NCBI GenBank assembly: GCA_038254435.1
Contig: JBBSGD010000082.1
Location: forward strand, 1 to 7,180
Source: JBBSGD01 sp038254435
GTDB lineage: Bacteria; Actinomycetota; CADDZG01; WHSQ01
DNA: 7,180 bases
Direction: 5' to 3'
Shown in pieces: positions 1 to 5,392 of the stretch. How positions within the stretch are numbered: position 1 is the first letter of the stretch; each line of letters begins with the position of its first letter. Made by a program: the position numbers and the translations under genes. The notes beneath the pieces were generated by a model. The model made no database searches and was not told the DNA's origin. It saw only the letters and a program-made list of their open reading frames with translations.

Positions 1-799
1 ATGTGTGATTGAGATGGTCCGCCGAGGCGAAGCCGAGTTCTGCCGCTCGCTCGGCCATGCCTGTGTCGCTCAGCTGATCGGCATGCACACGCATGCGCAG
101 CCCGAGCGGCGCCGCCGCCGAGGCAAGCCGCGCCGCGTGCTGGGGAGCGAACGCAATCGACTCGACGTAGAGATCGCATGCCGATGCGAGGTGGTGGCGA
201 GCCGCTCTGGGCAGCAGCAGCTCCGCCGCCTCTTCCACCCAGTCGCCGGCGCTCCACCCCTTCGGCACGGCGTGCGCGGCAAGGCAAGTGTGCACTACCC
301 GCTGCGGCGACTCGGCGGCAAGCTCAACTGCAAGGCGCAGCTGACGAAGCTCGTCGTCCACGGCCAGCCCGTACCCGGACTTGGTCTCGAACGACGTCGT
401 GCCGCTCGTCAACATCGATCTTGCCAGCTCGGCCGAGAAGTCGAGCACCTCCGCATCGGCCGCCTGAGCGAGAAGTCGTGCCGAGCGAAAGATTCCGCCT
501 TCGCTGCGGTGAAGGTCCTCGTAGCTCTTGCCGGCAAGCCGGGCGGCGTCCTCGTCCCCGCGCCATCCGAAGAAGGGTACGTGCGTATGGGGATCGACGA
601 ACCCCGGAACCGCGCTGCAGCCGCGTGCGTCGAACTCGACATCGGCCGCCTCGGGCGCGCCCATGTGCGACACGTGCTCGTCCTCGCAGGTGATCGAGAT
701 TCCCTCGCCAATCTCGACGCGCTCCAGATCCGCGGACGTTAGCGGGCCGTCGCCGTCAAAGGCCACTACCTGGCGGGCGTTGGTGACCGCCAGGCTCAT
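1..799 (-). CDS. hutI: Imidazolonepropionase, 3' end beyond the left edge
   Basis: This enzyme hydrolyses 4-imidazolone-5-propionate to N-formimino-L-glutamate, the third step of histidine breakdown, in the cytoplasm. The 266 residues visible match the family along their whole length. An amidohydrolase metal motif VPGFVDPHTH (His71, His73) is followed by R80 and Y93, SGTTSFETKSGYGL at 132-145 (Tyr143), LAAHAVP at 173-179 (His176), VHADQLSDTG at 238-247 (metal-ligand position His239) and SADHL at 259-263 (His262). From family knowledge these correspond to the metal- and substrate-binding residues of characterised HutI; the last metal-ligand Asp lies outside the window. Full-length HutI is about 400 residues, so about one third is missing. 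The ATG at 799 overlaps the stop of the upstream metallo-hydrolase gene (ATGA), and a GAGGG Shine-Dalgarno sequence lies about 7 nt upstream. This argues for translational coupling. No hutU, hutH or hutF is visible; they could lie further left. Confidence 0.93.
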   Translation of the reverse strand, partial: MSLAVTNARQVVAFDGDGPLTSADLERVEIGEGISITCEDEHVSHMGAPEAADVEFDARGCSAVPGFVDPHTHVPFFGWRGDEDAARLAGKSYEDLHRSEGGIFRSARLLAQAADAEVLDFSAELARSMLTSGTTSFETKSGYGLAVDDELRQLRLAVELAAESPQRVVHTCLAAHAVPKGWSAGDWVEEAAELLLPRAARHHLASACDLYVESIAFAPQHAARLASAAAPLGLRMRVHADQLSDTGMAERAAELGFASADHLNHT

Positions 800-1824
800 T
801 CGCGGCCCTCACGGGACCTAGAGCTCGCCTTGCGGTACAGGAAGGTTCCCTCGGGCGACTGCAGACGCTCCACCTCTCCCCTCACGCGCAGATAGGCGAG
901 GTGAGCGAGTGCTTCACCGAGCGCCAGTCTGCGCTGGAAGTTCATCAGGGTGGCGCCGAAGATCTCGTCGACGATGTAGTCGGCGGTGTGCGGGTCGCGC
1001 CGCACGACATGCAGTATCGCACCGAGCCTGCGTTCGTGGTGGCGCGCGATCACGCGCGCTCGTTCGGCGCCGTCTTCGAAGGGGCGGCCGTGGCCGGGGA
1101 GGACGACGCCGGGTGCAAGCTTTACGACGCGTTCGAGCGAAGCAAGGTACTCGCCGAGCGGGTCCTCGTTCCCCCCGCGCACGAAATCGATATGCGGAGT
1201 CACGCGCGGAAGCACATGGTCGCCCGCGATCAGAATGCCGTCTCGAGCGGTGAAGAGACAGATGTGCGATCGCGCGTGCCCTGGCGTATAGACGACGCTC
1301 CACTCGCGCTCGCCGGCGGTGAAAGTCTCGTCCCCGGTGAACCAGCGGGTTGCAGCCACCGGTGAGGACAAGAAACCGCGCCAGTCCTCGAATGCAACCA
1401 GCTCTTGTATCGCATCGGCCGCCACCCCGTGATCGGCAAGCATCTGCTTGACGCGCGCTTGCTCGTCGCCGGGATTGGCCAGGAGCTCGAGATCCTTGCG
1501 CGCGGCCTCGTGCATCCACAGCTCGCAACCCGTCTCTGCAACAAACCGGCCCGCCATGCCGTAGTGATCGATGTGCGAATGAGTCACTATCAGCCGCTGC
1601 ACATCCGAGGGCCGCACGTCGCATGCAGAAAAGGCTGCAACGACATCGTCCCAGCCGCGATCACCAATCTCGGTTGACTGATAGATGCCCGCATCGACCA
1701 GGGTGGCGCCGTCCGGCTGCGGAATCAAGTACGTGTTGACCGAATCGAGTCCGGGGAAAGGCAAGGGAAGAACGAGGCGGAAGATCCCGCGAACAGGCTC
1801 TCTGCGCGCCGCGTTCCGAGGCAT
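796..1824 (-). CDS. Metallo-beta-lactamase-fold hydrolase with C-terminal helical domain
   Basis: A 342-residue MBL-fold enzyme, probably a cytoplasmic dinuclear-zinc hydrolase, with no signal peptide or membrane segment. The metal ligands are all visible: THSHIDH at 81-87 (His82, His84, Asp86, His87), TPGHARSH (His183), AGDH (Asp202) and PGHG (His245). An N-terminal strand region (SVNTYLI at 28-34, LVDAG at 42-46) precedes them. The region after residue 250 is helical and basic and resembles the winged-helix tail of LACTB2-like or thioesterase-like MBL proteins. The insertion at about 106-160 is longer than in glyoxalase II. The substrate cannot be read from sequence. The gene starts 10 nt after the dodecin stop with only a weak Shine-Dalgarno sequence, and its TGA overlaps the hutI ATG, so it is probably cotranscribed with both. 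Whether it takes part in histidine breakdown is unknown. Fold assignment is firm; function is open. Confidence 0.9.
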   Translation of the reverse strand: MPRNAARREPVRGIFRLVLPLPFPGLDSVNTYLIPQPDGATLVDAGIYQSTEIGDRGWDDVVAAFSACDVRPSDVQRLIVTHSHIDHYGMAGRFVAETGCELWMHEAARKDLELLANPGDEQARVKQMLADHGVAADAIQELVAFEDWRGFLSSPVAATRWFTGDETFTAGEREWSVVYTPGHARSHICLFTARDGILIAGDHVLPRVTPHIDFVRGGNEDPLGEYLASLERVVKLAPGVVLPGHGRPFEDGAERARVIARHHERRLGAILHVVRRDPHTADYIVDEIFGATLMNFQRRLALGEALAHLAYLRVRGEVERLQSPEGTFLYRKASSRSREGRE

Positions 1825-1834
1825 CGACGCGCTG

Positions 1835-2044
1835 CTACTCGTGAAGCTGCTCTTTGATGAGGAAGGAGACCCTCACAAGCGCGCGGTAGACCACCTCTCC
1901 GCCCTGCACGGTCCCGTCGATCCGTTCCACCTCGAACGAAGTGAGCCCTTCCAGGGTCAGGCTTGCTCGATGCACGGCGGAGGCGATCGCTTCCTCGATG
2001 CTCGACCCGGTGGCCGTCAGGTCAATGGACTTTTCGACAGGCAT
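1835..2044 (-). CDS. Dodecin family protein
   Basis: A 69-residue protein with the beta-alpha-beta-beta layout of dodecins: an N-terminal strand (VEKSIDLTATG), a helix (SIEEAIASAVHRASLTL, about 15-31), then two strands (TSFEVERIDGTV and VVYRALVRVSFLI). Dodecins assemble into hollow dodecamers that store or buffer flavins; other branches lack flavin or bind other ligands. The length is typical. The Trp that stacks on flavin in classical dodecins (DWFEV context) is replaced, the local sequence being LTSFEV with Ser36. The Gln of the classical YQV strand is also not present (YRA here). Flavin binding in the classical mode is therefore doubtful. The ATG at 2044 is preceded by AGGGG with a 5-nt spacer. 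That Shine-Dalgarno sequence is the 3' arm of a perfect hairpin (2050-2069). It is the first gene of the dodecin-MBL-hutI group. Confidence 0.88.
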   Translation of the reverse strand: MPVEKSIDLTATGSSIEEAIASAVHRASLTLEGLTSFEVERIDGTVQGGEVVYRALVRVSFLIKEQLHE

Positions 2045-2049
2045 AAAAT

Positions 2050-2069
2050 CCCCTACTCGAATGTAGGGG
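2050..2069 (-). promoter_or_regulatory. Perfect inverted repeat over the dodecin ribosome binding site
   Basis: On the minus strand the arms CCCCTAC and GTAGGGG pair perfectly over 7 bp around a 6-nt loop (ATTCGA). The 3' arm contains the AGGGG Shine-Dalgarno sequence of the dodecin gene, 5 nt before its ATG. A TAGGAT hexamer at 2073-2078 on the same strand could be a -10 element. If so, the dyad would sit at about the transcription start and act as a repressor operator; if transcription starts further upstream, it would act as an RNA hairpin masking the start. A short ATTTT follows the stem, but this runs straight into the start codon, so a terminator is less likely. The inverted repeat is seen directly; its role is inference. 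Confidence 0.45.
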
Positions 2070-2095
2070 GCAATCCTAGTCGGCCTGCCCGGCGG

Positions 2096-2290
2096 CTAGC
2101 GATGTGACACCGGCGACGAAAACGTGGGCGTCCTGGAGCAGGACACGGGCGGGCGGCGTCGCTGTGCGCGGCGGCGGTTCTCCTTGATGAGCAGCCCACG
2201 CGACACCGCGAACCACCACTTGACCGCCGGAACCGAGATCGGAGTCTTTTTCGGTCCCGACATCCACGCACACTCGCGACTACCGCCCAT
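2096..2290 (-). CDS. Doubtful small basic ORF, hypothetical
   Basis: An ORF of 64 codons, or 55 from an internal ATG at about 2263, ending 51 nt before the dodecin ATG. The product would be very basic, with a central hydrophobic/aromatic patch (VPAVKWWFAVSRGLLIKENR) followed by an Arg-rich run and a Ser/Pro-rich tail. I recognise no family. In its favour, third codon positions in this frame look richer in G/C (about 80 percent by hand count) than those of the next-best frame. Against it, there is no clear Shine-Dalgarno sequence, long open frames arise easily in GC-rich DNA, and other frames are open here on both strands. It is listed only because it is the most gene-like reading of this interval. 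Confidence 0.2.
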   Translation of the reverse strand: MGGSRECAWMSGPKKTPISVPAVKWWFAVSRGLLIKENRRRAQRRRPPVSCSRTPTFSSPVSHR

Positions 2291-2555
2291 CCCCTGCCTT
2301 CCCGCTCTGTGCGGACCGAACGTCTCGGTTAGCTCAATCGGGGGTCCTCACACTCGCTAGTGGAGGGGTTCTACCGCCACGTTCGGGTTCCTCCCGCCGG
2401 GCCCGAGAAATCGGTGCGGACCGGGGAGTACGAGCGTTATGCCCGGAAAGTTCGCGACGCGCCAGTAAGGAATGCGAGGTTCGTCCACACGCAAGCAAGC
2501 CGGCACCTCGTTGTCCGGCCGGGAGCCTCCCCTGCCCGCAGCACCGTTAGTCCGC
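2291..2555. other. Intergenic stretch with RNA-like secondary structure
   Basis: No reading frame here looks like a gene. The stretch holds an 8-bp inverted repeat (ccgaacgt at 2316-2323 and acgttcgg at 2379-2386). Enclosed between its arms is a bulged hairpin of 8 bp (cctc-cact paired with agtg-gagg, one bulged base, 4-nt loop) at about 2346-2366. A decamer, gtgcggaccg, occurs at 2310-2319 and 2414-2423, and there is a further stem, cgaggt/acctcg, at 2475-2510. I compared it by eye with tRNA, tmRNA, RNase P RNA and common riboswitches and found no match. It could be the leader of the downstream genes, an unrecognised structured RNA, or chance structure in GC-rich DNA. No convincing terminator is seen after the Lys-rich gene. 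Confidence 0.3.
2316..2386. repeat. 8-bp inverted repeat enclosing a hairpin
   Basis: The arms ccgaacgt (2316-2323) and acgttcgg (2379-2386) are exact reverse complements 55 nt apart. Between them a second stem of 4+4 bp with one bulged base closes a 4-nt loop. Nested pairing of this kind suits a folded RNA better than a simple operator, but no compensatory changes can be seen in a single sequence. The strand of any transcript is unknown; downstream coding (dodecin) would favour the minus strand. Confidence 0.35.
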
Positions 2556-2987
2556 TCAGCGAGACACCCTCTTGCGGGCCTCTGCAGCGCGAGCGCGCGC
2601 CTCAGCGGCCGCCTCGGCGCGCCGAACGCGCGCTACCTTGGAAGAAGCCTGCGCCGCCTTTTTGGTCGCGGCGGCGGCCTTCTTGGTCCGGACCTTGGCC
2701 TTCTTCATCTCCTTGGATTTCCGGACCTGCTCGACGCCTTGGCCGCTCTTTCCAAGGGCCGTCTTCACGAGGGCGGCCGCGGCCCCTGCCGCCACCTTCA
2801 CTGCCTCGGAAGCTACCTTCGTCTGCCTCCTGGCGTTCTTGGCATCACGCGTCTTGGCAACGTCCTTTGCCGTCTTGCGGGCCGTGTCGGTGGTCTTCTT
2901 GCCGACATCGGCCACGCTCTTGGCCGCTTTGCCTACCTGCTTGCGCGCCTTTGCCGCCTGCTTGGCCGGCTTTCTCGTGCGTGCCAT
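2556..2987 (-). CDS. Lys/Ala/Arg-rich histone H1-tail-like protein
   Basis: A 143-residue protein of strongly biased composition: by hand count about 40 Ala, 27 Lys and 17 Arg against about 10 acidic residues, giving a net charge above +30. The N-terminal 58 residues are Lys-rich with AAK-type spacing. A less charged Ala-rich helix (VASEAVKVAAGAAAALVKTAL, about 58-78) follows, then a second Lys cluster (KSKEMKKAKVRTKKAAAATKK, 90-110). The protein ends in an Arg/Ala/Glu helix. It resembles eukaryotic H1 tails and the tails of actinobacterial HU proteins, but has no HU body. The likely role is non-specific DNA (or RNA) binding in the nucleoid; low complexity limits any homology claim. The start is well supported: a GGGAGG Shine-Dalgarno site lies 5 nt before the ATG. 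It sits 80 nt after the zinc-ribbon gene and may have its own promoter. The plus-strand frames opposite it are reflections of its codon bias. Confidence 0.82.
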   Translation of the reverse strand: MARTRKPAKQAAKARKQVGKAAKSVADVGKKTTDTARKTAKDVAKTRDAKNARRQTKVASEAVKVAAGAAAALVKTALGKSGQGVEQVRKSKEMKKAKVRTKKAAAATKKAAQASSKVARVRRAEAAAEARARAAEARKRVSR

Positions 2988-3067
2988 GCTGAACCTCCCT
3001 TGTTGGTCATACGGCAGAGACTACCCAATACGTTCTCTCCAGCGCGAGATGCAGGAAAACGCTTCCG

Positions 3068-3313
3068 TCACCTGTCGAGGTGAATCCGCAGCCAGGTCCG
3101 CCGCCCGCAGGCCGGACAGCGGAACCAGGAATGATGGTATTTGAGCCACGGCAAGTGAACACTGAAGGGCCACAGCAAGGCTGCGAGCTCCAGATAGGTG
3201 ACGCGCGTCTCGTCGTTGCACGCCGAGCACTCGACCGTGAGCGTGAACCGCCTCTTCTCCGTGGCGCTGTAGAGCGAGTACCTGCCGGCGCGCGGCTCGT
3301 GCTCCCCGGGCAT
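3068..3313 (-). CDS. Small two-CxxC zinc-ribbon protein, function unknown
   Basis: An 81-residue soluble protein with two Cys pairs, CSAC (29-32) and CPAC (66-69), that should hold one zinc ion as a zinc ribbon. The 33 residues between the pairs are hydrophobic and aromatic (YLELAALLWPFSVHLPWLKYHHSWF) and could bind a protein partner. I do not recognise a named family. The ATG at 3313 overlaps the parA stop as TGATG; a GTG one codon upstream is also possible and would make 82 residues. The overlap indicates coupling to ParA, so a ParA-associated role is a fair guess and no more. It is the last gene of the compact run; no U-tract terminator is evident after it. Confidence 0.78.
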   Translation of the reverse strand: MPGEHEPRAGRYSLYSATEKRRFTLTVECSACNDETRVTYLELAALLWPFSVHLPWLKYHHSWFRCPACGRRTWLRIHLDR

Positions 3314-4089
3314 CACGCCCGCCCCGAGGCCGTCACGGCGTTGGCCGACTCGAGCGAGCGGGCGAGCACCCGGTAAACCTGTGCCCCTGGGTGTGATGGT
3401 GCCAAGGACAGGATCGAGCGGCCCGCCTGGGACGCCTCGGCAAAACGAATCGATCTGCGGACGGGCGGCTCAAAGACCCTGACTTCGTAACGAGTGGCGA
3501 CATCTGCCAGAACTTCCTTGACGTGGCGCGAACGTCCGTCAAACAGGGTGGGCAAGACACCGAGCACTGCAAGGCCGGGGTTGGTGAAGCTCCTTATGTC
3601 GGCGACGGTCTCGAGCAGTTGCCCCACTCCCCTGTGTGACAGGGCCTCGCACTGCAGGGGTATGAGCACCTCGCCGGCCGCAGTCAGCCCGTTGATCGTG
3701 AGTATCCCGAGGGACGGAGGGCAGTCGATGAGGATGTAGTCGTACGTCGACTGCACATCCCGAAGAGCGCGCTCAAGGGCGTGCTCACGACCCGTCTTGG
3801 TGAGAAGAACGGCTTCCGCTCCGGCGAGGTCGATGTTCGCGGGCACGAGGTCGACCTCGCCCTCGATCACAACCTTCTCAACGGGCAGACGGCGCACCAG
3901 CACGTCGTTGACGGTGTCACCCAGCTCGTCTGGATCGACGCCCAGCGAGTAGGTCAGCGCGCCTTGGGGGTCGAGGTCGACAAGCAGAACTGCGCGATCC
4001 ATCTCACCGAGCGCGGCCGCAATTGACAGCGCGCTGGTCGTCTTTGCGACTCCTCCCTTCTGGTTGGCAAAGGCGATCACGCGCGCCAT
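3313..4089 (-). CDS. ParA/Soj-family ATPase without ParB neighbour
   Basis: A 258-residue P-loop ATPase of the ParA/MinD superfamily, which dimerises with ATP on DNA or membrane and positions chromosomes, plasmids or large protein machines. Visible motifs: deviant Walker A NQKGGVAKTT (9-18, signature Lys11 and catalytic Lys16), VDLDPQG (37-43, Asp40) and Walker B ILIDCPPSLG (119-128, Asp122). PLQCEALSHRG and later PTLFDGRSRH are also typical of Soj-like proteins. The length is that of small ParAs without an N-terminal DNA-binding domain. The frame is open further upstream, but the ATG at 4089 places the first strand correctly and overlaps the DUF5319 gene's stop (TGATG). No parB and no parS-like palindrome is present, which argues against a simple partition operon. 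Other partners, such as its operon neighbours, are more likely. The name parA is not assigned as a symbol because orthology to Soj is not shown. Confidence 0.92.
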   Translation of the reverse strand: MARVIAFANQKGGVAKTTSALSIAAALGEMDRAVLLVDLDPQGALTYSLGVDPDELGDTVNDVLVRRLPVEKVVIEGEVDLVPANIDLAGAEAVLLTKTGREHALERALRDVQSTYDYILIDCPPSLGILTINGLTAAGEVLIPLQCEALSHRGVGQLLETVADIRSFTNPGLAVLGVLPTLFDGRSRHVKEVLADVATRYEVRVFEPPVRRSIRFAEASQAGRSILSLAPSHPGAQVYRVLARSLESANAVTASGRA

Positions 4090-4571
4090 CAGTCGGCGTC
4101 CTCGTCCTCGTCTCCCCGCCGCACGAGGTCGTGCATGCCTATGCGATCCAGGAGCTGTGCGATCTCTTCCGGGCTCCATCTGCGGCCGTCGAGCTCGACT
4201 ACGAGACGGGCGGCCACCTCCCCGGCCTCTTCGCCGAGGTACGACTGGTAGCCGTCGGCGAAACCGCTTGCGTAGTCCCAGGAGACGTAGTCATCGGGGT
4301 CGGGATTGAACGCCGGTTCGTGAACCGGCGACTCGCCTTCGCGCAGCAGCTCCTGCAAGTTGTTGGTTAGAAGGTCCCAGGCAAGGTAGTGGTCCTCGGC
4401 GCAGTCGGGGCAGTAGAAGACGGTTCCCTTGATCCCTCTCGGGCTCAGAAGGGACTTGAGCACCTGGACGTCGACGAGGTCGCGACGCAAGGCCTCGCGC
4501 TCTTCCTCGTCAAGCGGCTTGTCTTCGTGATCGTCTTCCCAGGGCCCCTGGCGCTCGTCACCGTCGTCCAT
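4089..4571 (-). CDS. DUF5319-like acidic protein
   Basis: A 160-residue, highly acidic, soluble protein. The segment from about 19 to 112 matches what I know of actinobacterial DUF5319: PLDEEEREALRRDL, a VQVLKSLLSPRGIKG stretch, YCPDCAEDHYLAWDLL (Cys54 and Cys57, as CPDC), an NNLQELL helix, then HEPAFNPDPDDYVSWDY and GFADGY. The function of the family is unknown; the single CxxC could bind metal as a half-site or be redox active. A C-terminal extension of about 45 residues (AARLVVELDGRRWSPEEIAQLLDRIG) goes beyond the usual length and ends in an acidic tail (RRGDEDEDAD). The ATG at 4571 has no clear Shine-Dalgarno sequence and lies 38 nt after the prepilin peptidase stop; an out-of-frame ATG lies 8 nt upstream. 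The stop overlaps the ParA start. Confidence 0.85.
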   Translation of the reverse strand: MDDGDERQGPWEDDHEDKPLDEEEREALRRDLVDVQVLKSLLSPRGIKGTVFYCPDCAEDHYLAWDLLTNNLQELLREGESPVHEPAFNPDPDDYVSWDYASGFADGYQSYLGEEAGEVAARLVVELDGRRWSPEEIAQLLDRIGMHDLVRRGDEDEDAD

Positions 4572-4609
4572 CGCGCCATCGTAATGGCACGGCCTGCGCG
4601 AACGGGCCC

Positions 4610-5392
4610 TCAGGCCAGCGTCGCGTACCAGTGCGCAAGGGCGGAGCCGGCGAACACCCCGATCACCGAGCCGAGTGCCAGGTAGGGGCCGAACGGGATC
4701 TTCATCTTGCGCCCGCCTCCGGTCAACGTTGCCGCGAGGATGCCGCCGAGCGCGCCGATGAGAAAGGACAGGAACATCCCGACGAGGACCGCGCCGGCGC
4801 CTCCTGCGTAGCCGAGGAACGTTCCCAGCGTAGCGGCGAGCTTGACGTCTCCGAGGGCCATCCCGGCCGGATAGACGAACGCAGTGACAAAGAGGAAGCC
4901 GCCGAAGATGAGGGCGCCGAGGCCCGCGTCCCTGAGTCGCTGAGGCTCGCCGCCCGTGAGCGCAGCCGCCGCCAGGATGATCCAGCCGGCCACGAAGGCA
5001 GGGTAGGTGATCCGGTTGGGCAGAAGATGGTGCTCGATGTCGATGACGGTGAGCACGACCAGCACCCAGAAGAAGGCGGCGAACGCGGCACCGGCAAGGG
5101 TTGCGCCGAACTTCTCGGCCGCCAGGGCGAAGAGCACTGCCGTCGCCGCCTCTGTGAACGGGTACCGGGCCGGGATCCGCTCGCCGCAGCGACGGCACTT
5201 GCCCCGCTGCAAAGCGAAGCTGACAAGGGGGACGTTCTCGGCCACGGTGAGCCCGGTCCCGCACGAGGGGCAGCGACTCCGCTCCATCCCGCCCATCGGC
5301 TCCTTGCGCGGCAAGCGGTAGGCGACGACGGTCCCAAAGCTGCCGAAGATCAATCCGAGCACGGCTGCTGCGGCGATCAGGGAGGCTTCCAC
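4610..5392 (-). CDS. Prepilin peptidase (A24 aspartic protease, type IV leader peptidase)
   Basis: An integral membrane protease that removes the leader of type IV prepilins or pseudopilins and often N-methylates the new N-terminus. Numbered from the GTG at 5392 it has 260 residues. The first membrane segment with GSFGTVVAYRLP (about 17-28) is followed by the cytoplasmic zinc-binding domain with two pairs, CPSC (41-44) and CRRC (66-69). Several hydrophobic segments follow, with the two catalytic aspartates in DIEHHLLPN (Asp118) and GDVK (Asp182). Length and the four Cys match full-length bifunctional PilD/GspO-type enzymes. The GTG at 5392 is chosen because GAGG lies 8 nt upstream and the membrane segment follows directly; it overlaps the acetyltransferase gene by 16 nt. 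A GTG at 5401 is a poorer choice. No pilin or pilus ATPase gene is in the window, so its substrates are unknown. Confidence 0.92.
   Translation of the reverse strand: MEASLIAAAAVLGLIFGSFGTVVAYRLPRKEPMGGMERSRCPSCGTGLTVAENVPLVSFALQRGKCRRCGERIPARYPFTEAATAVLFALAAEKFGATLAGAAFAAFFWVLVVLTVIDIEHHLLPNRITYPAFVAGWIILAAAALTGGEPQRLRDAGLGALIFGGFLFVTAFVYPAGMALGDVKLAATLGTFLGYAGGAGAVLVGMFLSFLIGALGGILAATLTGGGRKMKIPFGPYLALGSVIGVFAGSALAHWYATLA

Noticed and set aside
5..821. Long open frames on the plus strand (up to 245 codons) opposite hutI
   Set aside because: The minus-strand frame encodes a clear imidazolonepropionase; the plus-strand products are Arg/Pro-rich with no family features.
2045..2069. Intrinsic terminator reading of the dodecin upstream hairpin
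   Set aside because: Only four T residues follow and the start codon comes immediately after; an operator or ribosome-binding-site mask explains its place better.
2316..2395. tRNA-like arrangement (7-8 bp outer stem, TAGCTCAATCGG resembling a D-arm)
   Set aside because: No T-loop consensus, the internal hairpin has a 4-nt loop and no anticodon arm geometry, and there is no plausible discriminator/CCA end.
2290..2440. Faint resemblance of the minus strand to the c-di-AMP (ydaO) riboswitch (GGAGGAACC, AGCTAACC)
   Set aside because: The order and spacing of conserved blocks do not fit, the enclosed region is too short and the GGGTGAATC-type block is missing.
2988..3067. ECF-type promoter (GAAC...CGTA) before the Lys-rich gene
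   Set aside because: The -35 and spacer fit only loosely and several other weak promoter readings are equally possible in the same 80 nt.
2360..3144. Several plus-strand open frames of about 190-210 codons
   Set aside because: They lie mostly opposite the Lys/Ala-rich gene, whose codon bias keeps the other strand free of stops; products are low in information and no ribosome binding site fits.
4572..5264. Open frame extending the DUF5319 gene far upstream
   Set aside because: The upstream part overlaps the prepilin peptidase gene out of frame and reads as an Arg-rich shadow; family similarity starts after the ATG at 4571.
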